Below are positions 42,456 to 52,041 of a stretch of DNA of 64,000 bases, in pieces. The stretch spans positions 1 to 64,000 of the forward strand of contig CACNRD010000004.1 of NCBI GenBank assembly GCA_902622795.1. The letters run 5' to 3'. The position numbers and the translations under genes are program-made. The DNA comes from an uncultured Pelagibacteraceae bacterium (GTDB taxonomy: Bacteria; Pseudomonadota; Alphaproteobacteria; Pelagibacterales; Pelagibacteraceae). The notes below the pieces were generated by a model. That model saw only the letters and a list, made by a program, of their open reading frames with translations, was not told where the DNA came from and did no database searches. The stretch's first letter is position 1. Each line of letters begins with the position of its first letter.

Positions 42456-43043
42456 TTAATCTTTGAACAAATTTTCAATTTGAGCTTCTGCATCTTTAAT
42501 AGATTTATCATAATCCAAAGCCATTTGATCAGCGCTAATTACATCTACTTTTTCTATCCCAAAGAAATTTAAAATAAATTTTAACCAGGGTGTTAAAAAA
42601 TCCTCAGCACTATTAAGTTTGGTACCACCAGAAGTAATGACTAAATAAGCATGTTTGTTTTTTAATAATCCTTCCCTTCTTCCATTTGGTTTAAATTTAA
42701 ATGTTTCTCCAATTCTAGCAGCTAAATCCGTCCAAGCCTTTAAGGTTGCTGGTGGACCATAATTATAAATTGGAGCTGAGATAATAATGACATCACTTTC
42801 TTTAAGCTCTTTTACTAGCTGGTCTGACAACTCAAACATTTTTTTGTGGTGTTCTGTTTGATCTTTTTCATCAATTTTCATCCCTGACTCTGTTAATCCA
42901 CTCACAAAAAGCATCTCCTCATCTAAGTCTCTGTAAAGCACTTCATCACCAGGTTTTTTTATTTTATCCAATAATTTTTTAGCTAATGCTCTTGATGTTG
43001 AGCCTTTTTTCCTAGCACTTGAGTCTATTTGATAGATTTTCAT
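42456..43043 (-). CDS. FMN-dependent NAD(P)H azoreductase/quinone reductase-like
   Basis: 195-aa flavodoxin-like fold oxidoreductase. SSARKKGSTSRALAKKL is the FMN phosphate-binding loop and SAPIYNYGPPATLKAWTD is the AzoR family signature. Likely two-electron reduction of quinones or azo compounds. 9 bp after ccdA. Confidence 0.85.
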   Translation of the reverse strand: MKIYQIDSSARKKGSTSRALAKKLLDKIKKPGDEVLYRDLDEEMLFVSGLTESGMKIDEKDQTEHHKKMFELSDQLVKELKESDVIIISAPIYNYGPPATLKAWTDLAARIGETFKFKPNGRREGLLKNKHAYLVITSGGTKLNSAEDFLTPWLKFILNFFGIEKVDVISADQMALDYDKSIKDAEAQIENLFKD

Positions 43044-43052
43044 TCTTCCTTT

Positions 43053-43760
43053 TTAGCCGAAATTTTGCATAAAAGGAAAAACTTTAATTATATAAAAGCC
43101 AATTGCTTGTAACTGATTGGTTAAAATTAAAATACCTGTAACTAAAAGAGTTATTCCACCTATTTTTGAGATCAAATTTATATTTTTTCTAAAATTTTTA
43201 GAAAATAATAAAAATCTTTGAATTAAATATCCTGATAATACAAAAGGTATAGCAAGACCTAATGAGTAAGATATCAATAATATTATCGCTCTAGATAATG
43301 TTTCTTCAATCGAGGCTAATGCTAGAATAGAACCTAAAATTGGTCCTATACAAGGAGTCCATCCAAAACCAAATGCAAGTCCAATTATATATGGAAATAA
43401 AATATTTCTAGATTCTTTTGCATCAAATCTTTTTTCAAAGTTAAGATATGGAATATTTATAATCCCTAATAATTGAAATGAAAATATAACAATTATTATC
43501 CCTGCAAAAATTCTTAAAATTTCTGAATTTTGCAAGAGTGCTTGACCAAGAAAAGAGGCTGATGCTCCCAAAAGTACAAATACAGTTGAAAACCCTAAAC
43601 AAAATAAAACTAAAGGAAAAAAGTTAGTTTTTTTAGACTCAATTATTTCTTGAAGCGATTGACCTGAGATATAGGAAACATACCCAGGGATAAGTGGTAA
43701 GACACATGGTGATAAAAAACTTATAAGACCTGCACCAAATGCAATTAAATATTCAAACAT
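43053..43760 (-). CDS. ccdA: CcdA-type thiol-disulfide membrane transporter (DsbD transmembrane domain)
   Basis: 235 aa, six membrane helices. Both redox cysteines are present in FLSPCVLPLIPGYVSYI (Cys19) and GFGWTPCIGPILGSI. It passes electrons from cytoplasmic thioredoxin to periplasmic thiol proteins, for cytochrome c maturation among others. Its ATG directly abuts the ppc stop (TAGATG). Confidence 0.93.
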   Translation of the reverse strand: MFEYLIAFGAGLISFLSPCVLPLIPGYVSYISGQSLQEIIESKKTNFFPLVLFCLGFSTVFVLLGASASFLGQALLQNSEILRIFAGIIIVIFSFQLLGIINIPYLNFEKRFDAKESRNILFPYIIGLAFGFGWTPCIGPILGSILALASIEETLSRAIILLISYSLGLAIPFVLSGYLIQRFLLFSKNFRKNINLISKIGGITLLVTGILILTNQLQAIGFYIIKVFPFMQNFG

Positions 43761-46445
43761 CTATCCAGTATTTTTCATGGCAGCTGATATTCCAGCTATT
43801 GATGTTAAAAGAGCATCATTTAAATATTTTTTTTCAGACATTTTTTTATTTTTTTTAAGTTTAAATATAACTATTGGTTGAATAATATTAAGTACTTCAG
43901 AGTATATAGCTCTGACCATTATCAAAGTTCTAAATTGCTTACGAGTTAAAATAATTTCTTTTGTAGTAATTTTTTTATTTAAGTTTTTTATTGCATCAAA
44001 TTGAAATCTTAGTTTTTTTCCAACTCTTTTTAGTGCACTATCTGCTAAATACTCCTCATAAATTTTTGAAATTTCTGGATCGACTTTAGTAATTACCATA
44101 TCAAGAATATCTAACATTGAATTGAAAAAAGGCCAATTTTTTTCCATATCAATTAATGTTTTTCTAAATTTTTTTATATACCCATATCTTAAAGCTTCTG
44201 CACTACCTAGCCAAGCTGGCAACATCAACCTTATTTGTGTCCAAGCAAAAACCCAAGGTATAGCTCTTAAACTCTTTATATTATCAATATTTTTCCTTTT
44301 TGATGGTCTAGATCCAATAGATAGTTTTCCAAGAGCTGCACTTGGGGTAACGGTTTTAAAATATTTAATAAATTCTGAACTTTGATTAATATTTTTTCTA
44401 TACGAACTTTTAGAAATATCAGCCATTTTTTCAATAAGTTCTCTCCAGTTTTGTTTGGGCATTGGTGGAGGATTAAGTGTTGCCTCAGTCACTGCACCTA
44501 TATAACTACAGAGATTATATTCAGCTATAGGTTCATAACCATATTTTTGCTGAATAACTTCTCCTTGATCAGTAATCCTTATTTTTCCATTTACTGAATT
44601 GGGTGGTAGAGATCTTAAAGTAGCTTGAATTGGACCTCCCCCTCTTCCAGGTGAACCTCCTCTTCCATGAAAAAAAGTTACATCTATTTTGAATTTTTTC
44701 CCTAATTTAACAATTTCTTCTTGAGCTTTATATTGATGCCAACTAGCACAAATTTTTCCAGCATCTTTGCTAGAATCTGAATATCCTATCATTACCTCTT
44801 GTTTACTATTAATTAATTTTCTGTACCATTTTTTCGAAAATAAATTCTCCATAACTGGTTTTGCATTAATCAAATCATCCAATGTTTCAAATAATGGAAC
44901 GACTCTCAATTTATCTTTTATTTTTGCCTCTTTTTGTAAAAATGAAACTGACAGAATATCTGACACAGATGTTGTCATTGAAATTACATAAGCACCTAAA
45001 CACTCAGGGGGTTCATCAGCAAGTATTTTTAAAGTGGACCAAACTTCATTGTTTTCTTTATTAGAAAATTTAAATTTATTAATAATATTATTATTTGAGG
45101 TTAATTTAGATTTTAGAAAATTAATTTTTTCATCTTCAGTGAATTTAAAATAGTTTTTATTAAATTTCTTTTTAACAAATTCAGCAATCAATTGTGTGTG
45201 TCGAGAAGACTCTTGTCTAATATCTATTCTTGCAAGATTTATACCAAAACATTTTGCTCTTCTCATAAGATCTAATAAATCTCCGCTTGCAACATTTTCG
45301 TTTTGATTTTGCTCTAAAGACTCTCTTACAACTCTTAAAGGTTTTAAAATTTCTTCAGTTGAGGTTAATAAGATTTTTTTATCTAAAGGTGTTTTATTAA
45401 TAAAATATTGTTCTATAGACCTATGGGTTAATCTCAGTTTATCTCTTAAAGGTCTTAAAAAAACTCGATACGGCTCAAAAGTTTTTCCAACTTTAGAACT
45501 TATTTTTTTTGAACATTTTTTCATAGAATAAGATCTAATAATTTTAGTTAGAGATTTCTCATATAATTTTGCTGCTTCCCATCTTGATAATAAAATTACT
45601 TTTTTAGTAACTTGAGAAGTTACATTAGGATTTCCGTCTCTATCCCCACCCATCCACGAACCGAATTGAATTGGATTAAAATTTTTTGGCAATCCTCTAT
45701 TCATATTTTTCAAAAAAATAGAGTTTAATCTTCTATAAACTTTTGGAATAGTATCCCACAAACTATCTTCTATAATAGCTAAACCCCATCTTGCTTCATC
45801 AAATGGAGAAGGTTTTGATCTTTTAAGATCATCTGTATTCCAAATAATTGTAAACTCGTCATATAGTTGTTTGTTTAATTGTATTAATTTAGATGAATTA
45901 GATTTATAGAGATCTTTTTGCTCTAAAATTTCAATTATCTTGTGATATTTCTGTATTAATGTTCTTCTTTTAACTTCCGTTGGATGTGCGGTTAAAACTA
46001 TTCCTATATCTAAATTTTTAGCAAGATTATAAATTTTGTTATTAGATATTTTCTTATTTTTAAAAAGTTTTTCAAATATTTCCTCTATGAAAATATTATA
46101 TTTTAGATTTTTCCTCTTAGTTTCATATTCATCTAAATTTCTTGCAGTATCAATTGACTCAGCTAGATTTATAAAATTTATGAAATGAGTAAATGCTCTA
46201 GTAAGTCTAAGTGTATCTCTTGGATTGCTTTTTCTTACTGTTTTAACTAGTTTTTTAAAAGAATTTTTATTTTTAAGATTTATTTTATTGGCTTTTGAGA
46301 GTTTCCTTACCTTTTCGACTAAATTGAAAAACTTTATACCTTCTTGCTCTTTAATTACTTCGCCAAGAATATTTCCAAGATAACTGATGTCTTCTCTAAG
46401 CAACTTTGTAGGTATTCTCTCATAATAAAGATCTCGTTTTTTCAT
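43761..46445 (-). CDS. ppc: Phosphoenolpyruvate carboxylase
   Basis: 894 aa (E. coli 883). Anaplerotic carboxylation of PEP to oxaloacetate. Catalytic His154 lies in VLTAHPTEVKRRT, with FGSWMGGDRDGNPNVT, MIGYSDSSKDAG, FHGRGGSPGRGGGP and the conserved C-terminus ending MKNTG. The start overlaps the SMP-30 gene by 26 bp; there is no internal Met nearby, so the overlap seems real. Confidence 0.97.
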   Translation of the reverse strand: MKKRDLYYERIPTKLLREDISYLGNILGEVIKEQEGIKFFNLVEKVRKLSKANKINLKNKNSFKKLVKTVRKSNPRDTLRLTRAFTHFINFINLAESIDTARNLDEYETKRKNLKYNIFIEEIFEKLFKNKKISNNKIYNLAKNLDIGIVLTAHPTEVKRRTLIQKYHKIIEILEQKDLYKSNSSKLIQLNKQLYDEFTIIWNTDDLKRSKPSPFDEARWGLAIIEDSLWDTIPKVYRRLNSIFLKNMNRGLPKNFNPIQFGSWMGGDRDGNPNVTSQVTKKVILLSRWEAAKLYEKSLTKIIRSYSMKKCSKKISSKVGKTFEPYRVFLRPLRDKLRLTHRSIEQYFINKTPLDKKILLTSTEEILKPLRVVRESLEQNQNENVASGDLLDLMRRAKCFGINLARIDIRQESSRHTQLIAEFVKKKFNKNYFKFTEDEKINFLKSKLTSNNNIINKFKFSNKENNEVWSTLKILADEPPECLGAYVISMTTSVSDILSVSFLQKEAKIKDKLRVVPLFETLDDLINAKPVMENLFSKKWYRKLINSKQEVMIGYSDSSKDAGKICASWHQYKAQEEIVKLGKKFKIDVTFFHGRGGSPGRGGGPIQATLRSLPPNSVNGKIRITDQGEVIQQKYGYEPIAEYNLCSYIGAVTEATLNPPPMPKQNWRELIEKMADISKSSYRKNINQSSEFIKYFKTVTPSAALGKLSIGSRPSKRKNIDNIKSLRAIPWVFAWTQIRLMLPAWLGSAEALRYGYIKKFRKTLIDMEKNWPFFNSMLDILDMVITKVDPEISKIYEEYLADSALKRVGKKLRFQFDAIKNLNKKITTKEIILTRKQFRTLIMVRAIYSEVLNIIQPIVIFKLKKNKKMSEKKYLNDALLTSIAGISAAMKNTG

Positions 46446-47328
46446 CTGTTAGAACAAATTTTTTTTGTAAAATTCCTTTAGAATTAGTTTTTACACTAAA
46501 TAAAGAGCCAGAGTATCTATATTTTCGCAATTCTGCACTGTTCATACCTTTGGTCGCTGTAGTCACAAAAAGTTCATTATTATTTTGGCCACCAAATGTA
46601 CAATTAGTAATATTTTTTGCTGGAAAATTTACTCTATGGATTAACTTTGCTTTTTGATTAAATACTGAAATACATGCACCACCATAATGTGCTACCCAAA
46701 GATTTTTATTTCTGTCCAAAGTCATGCCGTCTGGTGAACCGTCTTTAGGCAAAAATTTTTTAAAAACTTTTTTATTTATTATATTATTTTTACTATCAAT
46801 TTTTATTTTATAAATTTTTTTTTTCGAACTATCTGTATGATAGAAATTAAATTGATCTAAAAATGCTGGTCCATTTGTAATTCTATATTTTTTATCAACC
46901 CTTATTAACTTTAAATTTCTATTTAATTTATATAATGAACCTTTTTCCAATTTTCTTTCAAGGTTATCCATTGTTCCAAACCATAAGTTTCCAGCTGTAT
47001 CAGTTTTACCGTCATTAATTCTATTTAATTTAATTTTAGGTTCTATAGGAATAGAATCAAAAATTTTTTTAGTCTTTAGATTTTGAATTCTGATTTCACC
47101 TTGTAATCCTAATACAAAAATATTATTTTTTACATGTGCAAGAAATCCTATTTCTTTATTAACTCTATATATTTTTTTTTTATTTTTTTTTATATTTAAG
47201 GAATTAATTGTTTTTTTTTTAATATCTACAAAATAAATTGAATTATGATCTTTAACCCAAAGTGTTCCCTCGCCCAATTTTGATTTTAATTTCCATAAAA
47301 TTTTTGGAGTTGATGTTTTAATTTTCAC
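46420..47328 (-). CDS. SMP-30/gluconolaconase/LRE family sugar lactonase
   Basis: 302-aa six-bladed beta-propeller lactonase. Metal ligands are seen as Glu in LGEGTLWV, Asn in RINDGKTD and Asp in GSPDGMTLD; FVDIKKKTI is another family block. Would hydrolyse an aldonolactone. 6 bp after the FAH-type gene, in line with SDR and HIBADH genes, suggesting a sugar-acid route. Confidence 0.88.
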   Translation of the reverse strand: MKIKTSTPKILWKLKSKLGEGTLWVKDHNSIYFVDIKKKTINSLNIKKNKKKIYRVNKEIGFLAHVKNNIFVLGLQGEIRIQNLKTKKIFDSIPIEPKIKLNRINDGKTDTAGNLWFGTMDNLERKLEKGSLYKLNRNLKLIRVDKKYRITNGPAFLDQFNFYHTDSSKKKIYKIKIDSKNNIINKKVFKKFLPKDGSPDGMTLDRNKNLWVAHYGGACISVFNQKAKLIHRVNFPAKNITNCTFGGQNNNELFVTTATKGMNSAELRKYRYSGSLFSVKTNSKGILQKKFVLTDEKTRSLL

Positions 47329-47334
47329 AGAAAA

Positions 47335-48177
47335 TTAGAGAGCAATAACTTTAGAGTTCTGCTCACCTAAGTTTTCAACTGATAATCTCATGGTATCTCC
47401 AGCTTTTAAAAACTGCTGAGGCTTCATTCCCATGCCTACTCCCGGGGGAGTTCCTGTTGTAATGATGTCACCTGGTTGTAGAGACATATACTTACTTAAA
47501 TAGGACACAATAAAATTAACATTAAATATCATAGTATTCGTGTTTCCTCTTTGCATTTTATTTCCATTAACATCTAAACTCATGTTTAAATTATTAACAT
47601 CTGAGATTTCATCTTTTGTAACTAAGTATGGTCCAATTGGTCCATAAGTATCGTGAGATTTTCCTTTGACCCATTGACCCATTTTTTCTATTTGCCACTC
47701 TCGCTCACTAATATCATTTACTAAACAATAACCTAAAATATGGTCTTGAGATTGATCTTCAGATATATGCTTGGTTTCTTTTCCAATAATAATTCCTAAC
47801 TCAACTTCCCAATCAAGTTTTTTTGATCCAGATACAATTTCTATATTATCATTTGGACCATTAATACAGCTTGTAGCTTTCATAAATACAATTGGCTCGG
47901 ATGGGGCATCAGCTCCTGTTTCTGCTGCATGGTCAGAAAAATTTAATCCTATTGCAATAAATTTTCCTGGCTTAGTAATACATGATCCAATTCTTTCATC
48001 GCCTGAAAGTTCTGGTAGTGATGATAGATCTGCACCTTTTAATTTTGAAATAGTGTCAAAATTTAAATGATTAGGATTTAAATCTTTTATATGAGTGCTT
48101 ATATCTCTTATTTTTCCATCTTTATCTAAAACAGCAGGCTTTTCTTTTCCTTTTTGTCCTACTCTTAATAATTTCAT
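47335..48177 (-). CDS. Fumarylacetoacetate hydrolase family (2,4-diketo-3-deoxy-sugar acid hydrolase-like)
   Basis: 280 aa; metal site in KKLDWEVELGIIIGKE and NDISEREWQ, plus GPIGPYLVT and TGTPPGVGMGM, all FAH-family. Similar proteins in bacterial L-fucose clusters hydrolyse 2,4-diketo-3-deoxy-L-fuconate to pyruvate and lactate. Operon position with a ketodeoxyfuconate-dehydrogenase-like SDR supports this. Often misannotated as ureidoglycolate lyase. Confidence 0.82.
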   Translation of the reverse strand: MKLLRVGQKGKEKPAVLDKDGKIRDISTHIKDLNPNHLNFDTISKLKGADLSSLPELSGDERIGSCITKPGKFIAIGLNFSDHAAETGADAPSEPIVFMKATSCINGPNDNIEIVSGSKKLDWEVELGIIIGKETKHISEDQSQDHILGYCLVNDISEREWQIEKMGQWVKGKSHDTYGPIGPYLVTKDEISDVNNLNMSLDVNGNKMQRGNTNTMIFNVNFIVSYLSKYMSLQPGDIITTGTPPGVGMGMKPQQFLKAGDTMRLSVENLGEQNSKVIAL

Positions 48178-48199
48178 AATTCTCCTTTTTGTTATTTAA

Positions 48200-48943
48200 T
48201 TATATTGAAATCCCACCATCAACAGAAATTGTTGTTCCAGTTGTAAATGTTGCATCATCACTTGCTAAATAAACAGCTACTGCAGCAATTTCATCTGCTG
48301 TTCCTAATCTTCCCATAGGTTGTCTTGCTATAAAATCTTTCTTAGCCTGAACAGGATCTGGGCTTTGATTAACTCTATCTTGCCATGATGGAGAAAAAAC
48401 TGTGCCTGGTGCAATTGAATTACATCTTATATTTTGTTTAACAAAATCAGCTGCTATGGATTTAGTTAAGCCAATCACTGCACCTTTTGTAGTTCCATAG
48501 ACAAATCTATTTGGAAATCCTTTTAGGCTAGAGGCGCATGATGAAACATTAATAATGCTTCCACTCTTTTGTTTAACCATAAGTGGTAATATTGCTTTAC
48601 ACATGAAATACATAGACTTGACATTAACATTACTAGAAAAATCCCAATCTTTTTCATCACATTCAAGAATGGTTCCATGATGAACAAATCCTACTGCATT
48701 AAATAATACATCCACTTTATCTAGAGATTTTGTAAAATCTAAAATTGCATTGTTATTAGTTGAGTCCAATGTTTTCACATGAATATCTGGAAATTCTTTA
48801 TTTAAATCAGCTAAGGTTTTATCATTTAAGTCGGTTGCAATAACATGAGCTCCTTCATTATGAAATGCAATAGCTGTAGCTTTTCCTATTCCTTGTCCTG
48901 CAGCTGTGACAATAATTTTTTTACCTTCTAATCTTTTACTCAT
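48200..48943 (-). CDS. Short-chain dehydrogenase, 2-keto-3-deoxy-L-fuconate dehydrogenase-like
   Basis: 247-aa classical SDR. NAD loop VTAAGQGIGKA, catalytic Ser (INVSSCAS) and Tyr-Lys in VYGTTKGAV. The stretch VLFNAVGFVHHGTILECDEK closely follows the L-fucose-pathway dehydrogenases. Start overlaps the upstream HIBADH-type gene by 4 bp (ATGA). Substrate by analogy. Confidence 0.82.
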   Translation of the reverse strand: MSKRLEGKKIIVTAAGQGIGKATAIAFHNEGAHVIATDLNDKTLADLNKEFPDIHVKTLDSTNNNAILDFTKSLDKVDVLFNAVGFVHHGTILECDEKDWDFSSNVNVKSMYFMCKAILPLMVKQKSGSIINVSSCASSLKGFPNRFVYGTTKGAVIGLTKSIAADFVKQNIRCNSIAPGTVFSPSWQDRVNQSPDPVQAKKDFIARQPMGRLGTADEIAAVAVYLASDDATFTTGTTISVDGGISI

Positions 48944-49809
48944 TTATTATTCATTCTTTCAATTTCCTTGTAAAGTGAACTATGATCTTTATTTCCATGA
49001 CCATTTTCAACTAGGTTTTTATACATTTCTTTAACTAAATTTGAAATAGGTAAATGAGTATTAAAAGTATTTGCACATTCTAAAATATTATTCATATCCT
49101 TTAAATGTGTGGAAGTTTTACCTTTTGGACTAAAATCTTTATCAATCATTCGTTTTCCATGTGTTTGTAAAACTTTACTATCTGCCCAACCACCTGACAA
49201 TGCACTGATCATTTTGTTTGGGTCTGCACCTGCCTTTTCACATAATGTAATAGCTTCAGCAACTGCTCCTATTGTCAAACCAACTATAATTTGATTTGCC
49301 AACTTAGAAACTTGTCCACTTCCAACAGGTCCAACTAATGTAGGATTACCCATGGTTTTTAAAAGATCTTCAACTTCCTTGAAAACTTTTTTTTCCCCTC
49401 CAATCATGATTGCAAGAGAACCTTCCTCTGCACCTATTGTACCCCCTGAAACTGGAGCATCTAAATATTTAATTTTTTTAAAACTTAAATTTTTTTCATG
49501 CTTTTTTGCTGTTATTGGTTTAATTGAGCTCATATCAATCACTATTGATCCGGGTTTTAAATTATCCAGGAAATTTAAACTACCCATAACTTCGTCAATA
49601 GCTTCATCATCAGTCAACATTGTTATTATAATTTCGCTATCTTTAACGAGTTCGCTCAATGTCATTGTAATTTCAGCACCAAATTCTTCTAATGCCTTAG
49701 CTTTAGATGATGACCTATTAAATGCTTTTAATTTATAACCAGATTTTAGTATATTTTTTGCCATCGGAAACCCCATCAAACCAGTTCCAATAAAACCAAT
49801 TTTTTTCAT
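48940..49809 (-). CDS. Beta-hydroxyacid dehydrogenase (GarR/HIBADH family)
   Basis: 289 aa. Rossmann loop IGFIGTGLMGFPMAKN, substrate motif LDAPVSGGTIGA, and the catalytic Lys in SKLANQII. Closest in pattern to 2-hydroxy-3-oxopropionate (tartronate semialdehyde) reductases and 3-hydroxyisobutyrate dehydrogenases. First gene of the SDR-FAH-SMP30-ppc series; divergent from the IlvD/Edd dehydratase. Confidence 0.85.
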   Translation of the reverse strand: MKKIGFIGTGLMGFPMAKNILKSGYKLKAFNRSSSKAKALEEFGAEITMTLSELVKDSEIIITMLTDDEAIDEVMGSLNFLDNLKPGSIVIDMSSIKPITAKKHEKNLSFKKIKYLDAPVSGGTIGAEEGSLAIMIGGEKKVFKEVEDLLKTMGNPTLVGPVGSGQVSKLANQIIVGLTIGAVAEAITLCEKAGADPNKMISALSGGWADSKVLQTHGKRMIDKDFSPKGKTSTHLKDMNNILECANTFNTHLPISNLVKEMYKNLVENGHGNKDHSSLYKEIERMNNK

Positions 49810-49932
49810 TTCTATGATTTAACTCCAACAGAATAGTTAGATGATGCCAAAATTGTCATTATGATTTAAAACTATTAGATTACACATAAATTTATTATAT
49901 AACTTATATTTTAAACAAACCAATAATTTTAA

Positions 49933-51717
49933 ATGCCTGAAAAAAGAAAAACAAAATTGAGAAGTGATCAGTGGTTTAACAATCCAAAAAATCCTGACAT
50001 GACTGCATTGTATTTAGAAAAATATATGAATTATGGTCTTAAAAGAAAAGACTTACAATCTGGGAAACCAATAATAGGTATAGCTCAATCAGGTAGCGAC
50101 CTCTCACCTTGTAATAGACATTTTTTATCATTAAGTAAAAAAATTAAGGATGGAATAAAAAAAGCTGGAGGCATCCCAATGGAATTTCCAACTCATCCCA
50201 TACAAGAAACTGGAAAAAGACCTACAGCAATGTTGGATAGAAATTTATCTTATCTATCATTAGTAGAAGTACTGTATGGATATCCAATTGATGGTGTAAT
50301 TTTAACAACAGGCTGTGATAAAACCACACCTGCTGCTTTGATGGCAGCCGCAACTGTAAATATTCCAGCAATTGTTTTATCTGGTGGTCCAATGTTAGAT
50401 GGTTTTTATAAAGGTAAATTAGCAGGATCAGGTACTATAATTTGGGAAGCTCGAAAGTTACTGGCAAAAGGTGAAATAAATTATGATGAGTTTATGGATA
50501 TGGCTGCATCATCAGCACCAAGTGTTGGTCATTGTAACACAATGGGTACTGCTTCCTCCATGAATTCTGTTGCAGAGGCATTAGGTATGTCTTTGCCTGG
50601 ATGTGCAATTATACCTGCCCCATATAAAGAAAGAAAACAAATTTCATTTGAAACAGGAAAAAGAATTGTTGATATGGTTCATGAAAATCTAACACCATCA
50701 AAAATTATGACCAGAAAAGCTTTTGAAAATGCAGTTGTTGTTGCCAGTGCTATTGGAGGATCGAGTAACTGTACTACTCATTTAAGTGCAATAGCGAAAC
50801 ATATGGGGATTAAGTTTAATTTATCTGATTGGCAAAAATTAGGTCATAATATTCCTTTACTTGTAAACTGTCAGCCAGCAGGCGAATATTTAATGGAAAG
50901 TTTTTTTAATTCTGGAGGGGTTCCTGCAGTTATGAAAGAATTAATTAAAAATAAAAAAATTCATACAAATCTACTGACTGTGACGGGTAAAAACATTGCT
51001 CAAAATCTGAGAAAAAAAATAAAGGTAAATCCTAATGTAATAAAAAATTTCAAAAATGCTCTTGCAGATAAAGCTGGATTTTTAGTGATGAGAAGTAACT
51101 TTTTCTCAACAGCTATAATGAAAACATCAGTAATAAGTAAAGAATTTAGAGAAAGGTACCTTACAAATCCCAAGCATCCAAATGTTTTTAATGGAAAAGC
51201 AGTTGTTTTTGAAGGACCAGAGGATTACCACAGACGATTAAATAGTAAAAAATTAAATATTGATGAAAATTCTGTTTTAATTGTAAGAGGATGTGGTCCA
51301 GTAGGCTATCCTGGTTCAGCAGAAGTAATTAATATGCAGCCACCTGATAGATTGTTAAAAAAAGGGATTAATACATTACCAACATTGGGCGACGGAAGAC
51401 AGAGTGGTACATCTGCAAGTCCATCTATTCTTCATGTATCACCTGAGTCTGCTATTGGGGGTGATTTAGGTATTGTTAAAACTGGTGACAGAATAAAAAT
51501 AGATCTGAATAAAAGAAGAGTAGATTTATTAATCTCGCAAGCAGAATTTAAAAATAGAAGAAAAAAAAGAAAAAAGTTTAAAATTAATAACCAAACACCT
51601 TGGCAAGAAATTTTTAGAGATACTGTAAGTCAACTTGAAGATGGCGCTTGTATTAAATCACGAGGCATTTATTTAAAAGTATCTACTTCAAAGGGTATTC
51701 CAAGAGATTCTCACTAA
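49933..51717 (+). CDS. IlvD/Edd-family sugar-acid dehydratase
   Basis: 594-aa Fe-S dehydratase. Cluster-ligand cysteines are in LTTGCDKTTPAAL, VGHCNTMGTAS and GSSNCTTHLSAI. The length and motif set fit the pentonate/hexonate (L-arabonate, L-fuconate) dehydratases of this superfamily better than IlvD itself. Divergent from the sugar-acid operon; would supply the 2-keto-3-deoxy acid for the SDR. Confidence 0.85.
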   Translation: MPEKRKTKLRSDQWFNNPKNPDMTALYLEKYMNYGLKRKDLQSGKPIIGIAQSGSDLSPCNRHFLSLSKKIKDGIKKAGGIPMEFPTHPIQETGKRPTAMLDRNLSYLSLVEVLYGYPIDGVILTTGCDKTTPAALMAAATVNIPAIVLSGGPMLDGFYKGKLAGSGTIIWEARKLLAKGEINYDEFMDMAASSAPSVGHCNTMGTASSMNSVAEALGMSLPGCAIIPAPYKERKQISFETGKRIVDMVHENLTPSKIMTRKAFENAVVVASAIGGSSNCTTHLSAIAKHMGIKFNLSDWQKLGHNIPLLVNCQPAGEYLMESFFNSGGVPAVMKELIKNKKIHTNLLTVTGKNIAQNLRKKIKVNPNVIKNFKNALADKAGFLVMRSNFFSTAIMKTSVISKEFRERYLTNPKHPNVFNGKAVVFEGPEDYHRRLNSKKLNIDENSVLIVRGCGPVGYPGSAEVINMQPPDRLLKKGINTLPTLGDGRQSGTSASPSILHVSPESAIGGDLGIVKTGDRIKIDLNKRRVDLLISQAEFKNRRKKRKKFKINNQTPWQEIFRDTVSQLEDGACIKSRGIYLKVSTSKGIPRDSH

Positions 51718-51893
51718 AAACAGTTAAGTTATAAGTTGAATTTAATAAGATAAAATTAATTACTGTATTGATTTATGATACCGGGAATCTACTAAAGCAT
51801 TAGGTTGTATTCAAGAAATATATTTTATTAAAATTAAAATAAATTAATTGAAATTTGTTTAATTATAATTAACTTTTTTATGAGGAGGTTATT

Positions 51894-51923
51894 ATGTTAA
51901 AACTATCACCACCTGACACTTAG
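51894..51923 (+). CDS. Candidate 9-codon ORF with a near-perfect Shine-Dalgarno
   Basis: Frame encodes MLKLSPPDT and stops with TAG. It is preceded by GAGGAGGT at 51882-51889, 5 nt upstream of ATG, by far the best Shine-Dalgarno in its neighbourhood. Downstream are three hairpins. Could be a leader peptide (the Pro-Pro pair could stall ribosomes) or a decoy site; no downstream gene on this strand for 1.1 kb. Confidence 0.4.
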   Translation: MLKLSPPDT

Positions 51924-51950
51924 CTGAATAGCTTTATATTTCAAAAACAA

Positions 51951-51976
51951 ACAAAAAATAAAATCCTTTTGGATTT
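51951..51976 (-). terminator. Terminator for the 52042-52572 gene (minus strand)
   Basis: On the minus strand AAATCC-AAAA-GGATTT is followed by TATTTTTTG, a typical short stem-loop plus U-run, lying 66 nt beyond the gene's stop. Confidence 0.65.
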
Positions 51977-52036
51977 AAATGCCAAAGAGGCAATATAAGG
52001 GAGCTCTTTAGGTAACATCTTAAAGAGCAAACCCTT
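51961..52036. ncRNA. Tandem-hairpin structured region (candidate RNA element or structured 3'UTR)
   Basis: Three consecutive stems: 51961-51966/51971-51976 (6 bp), TGCC/GGCA at 51980-51983/51989-51992, and a compound stem AAGGG-GCTCTTTA (51997-52001, 52003-52010) with TAAAGAGC-CCCTT (52021-52028, 52032-52036) around a 10-nt loop. Not a motif I recognise; strand uncertain. Confidence 0.4.
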
Positions 52037-52041
52037 AAAAT

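Larger units (their letters stand above)
51718..52041. other. 324-bp gap with a micro-ORF and hairpins
   Basis: Between the dehydratase 3' end and the 176-aa hypothetical gene's 3' end. The left half is plain AT-rich sequence. From 51882 on it holds a near-perfect ribosome-binding site, a 9-codon ORF, and three hairpins (listed separately). Confidence 0.6.
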
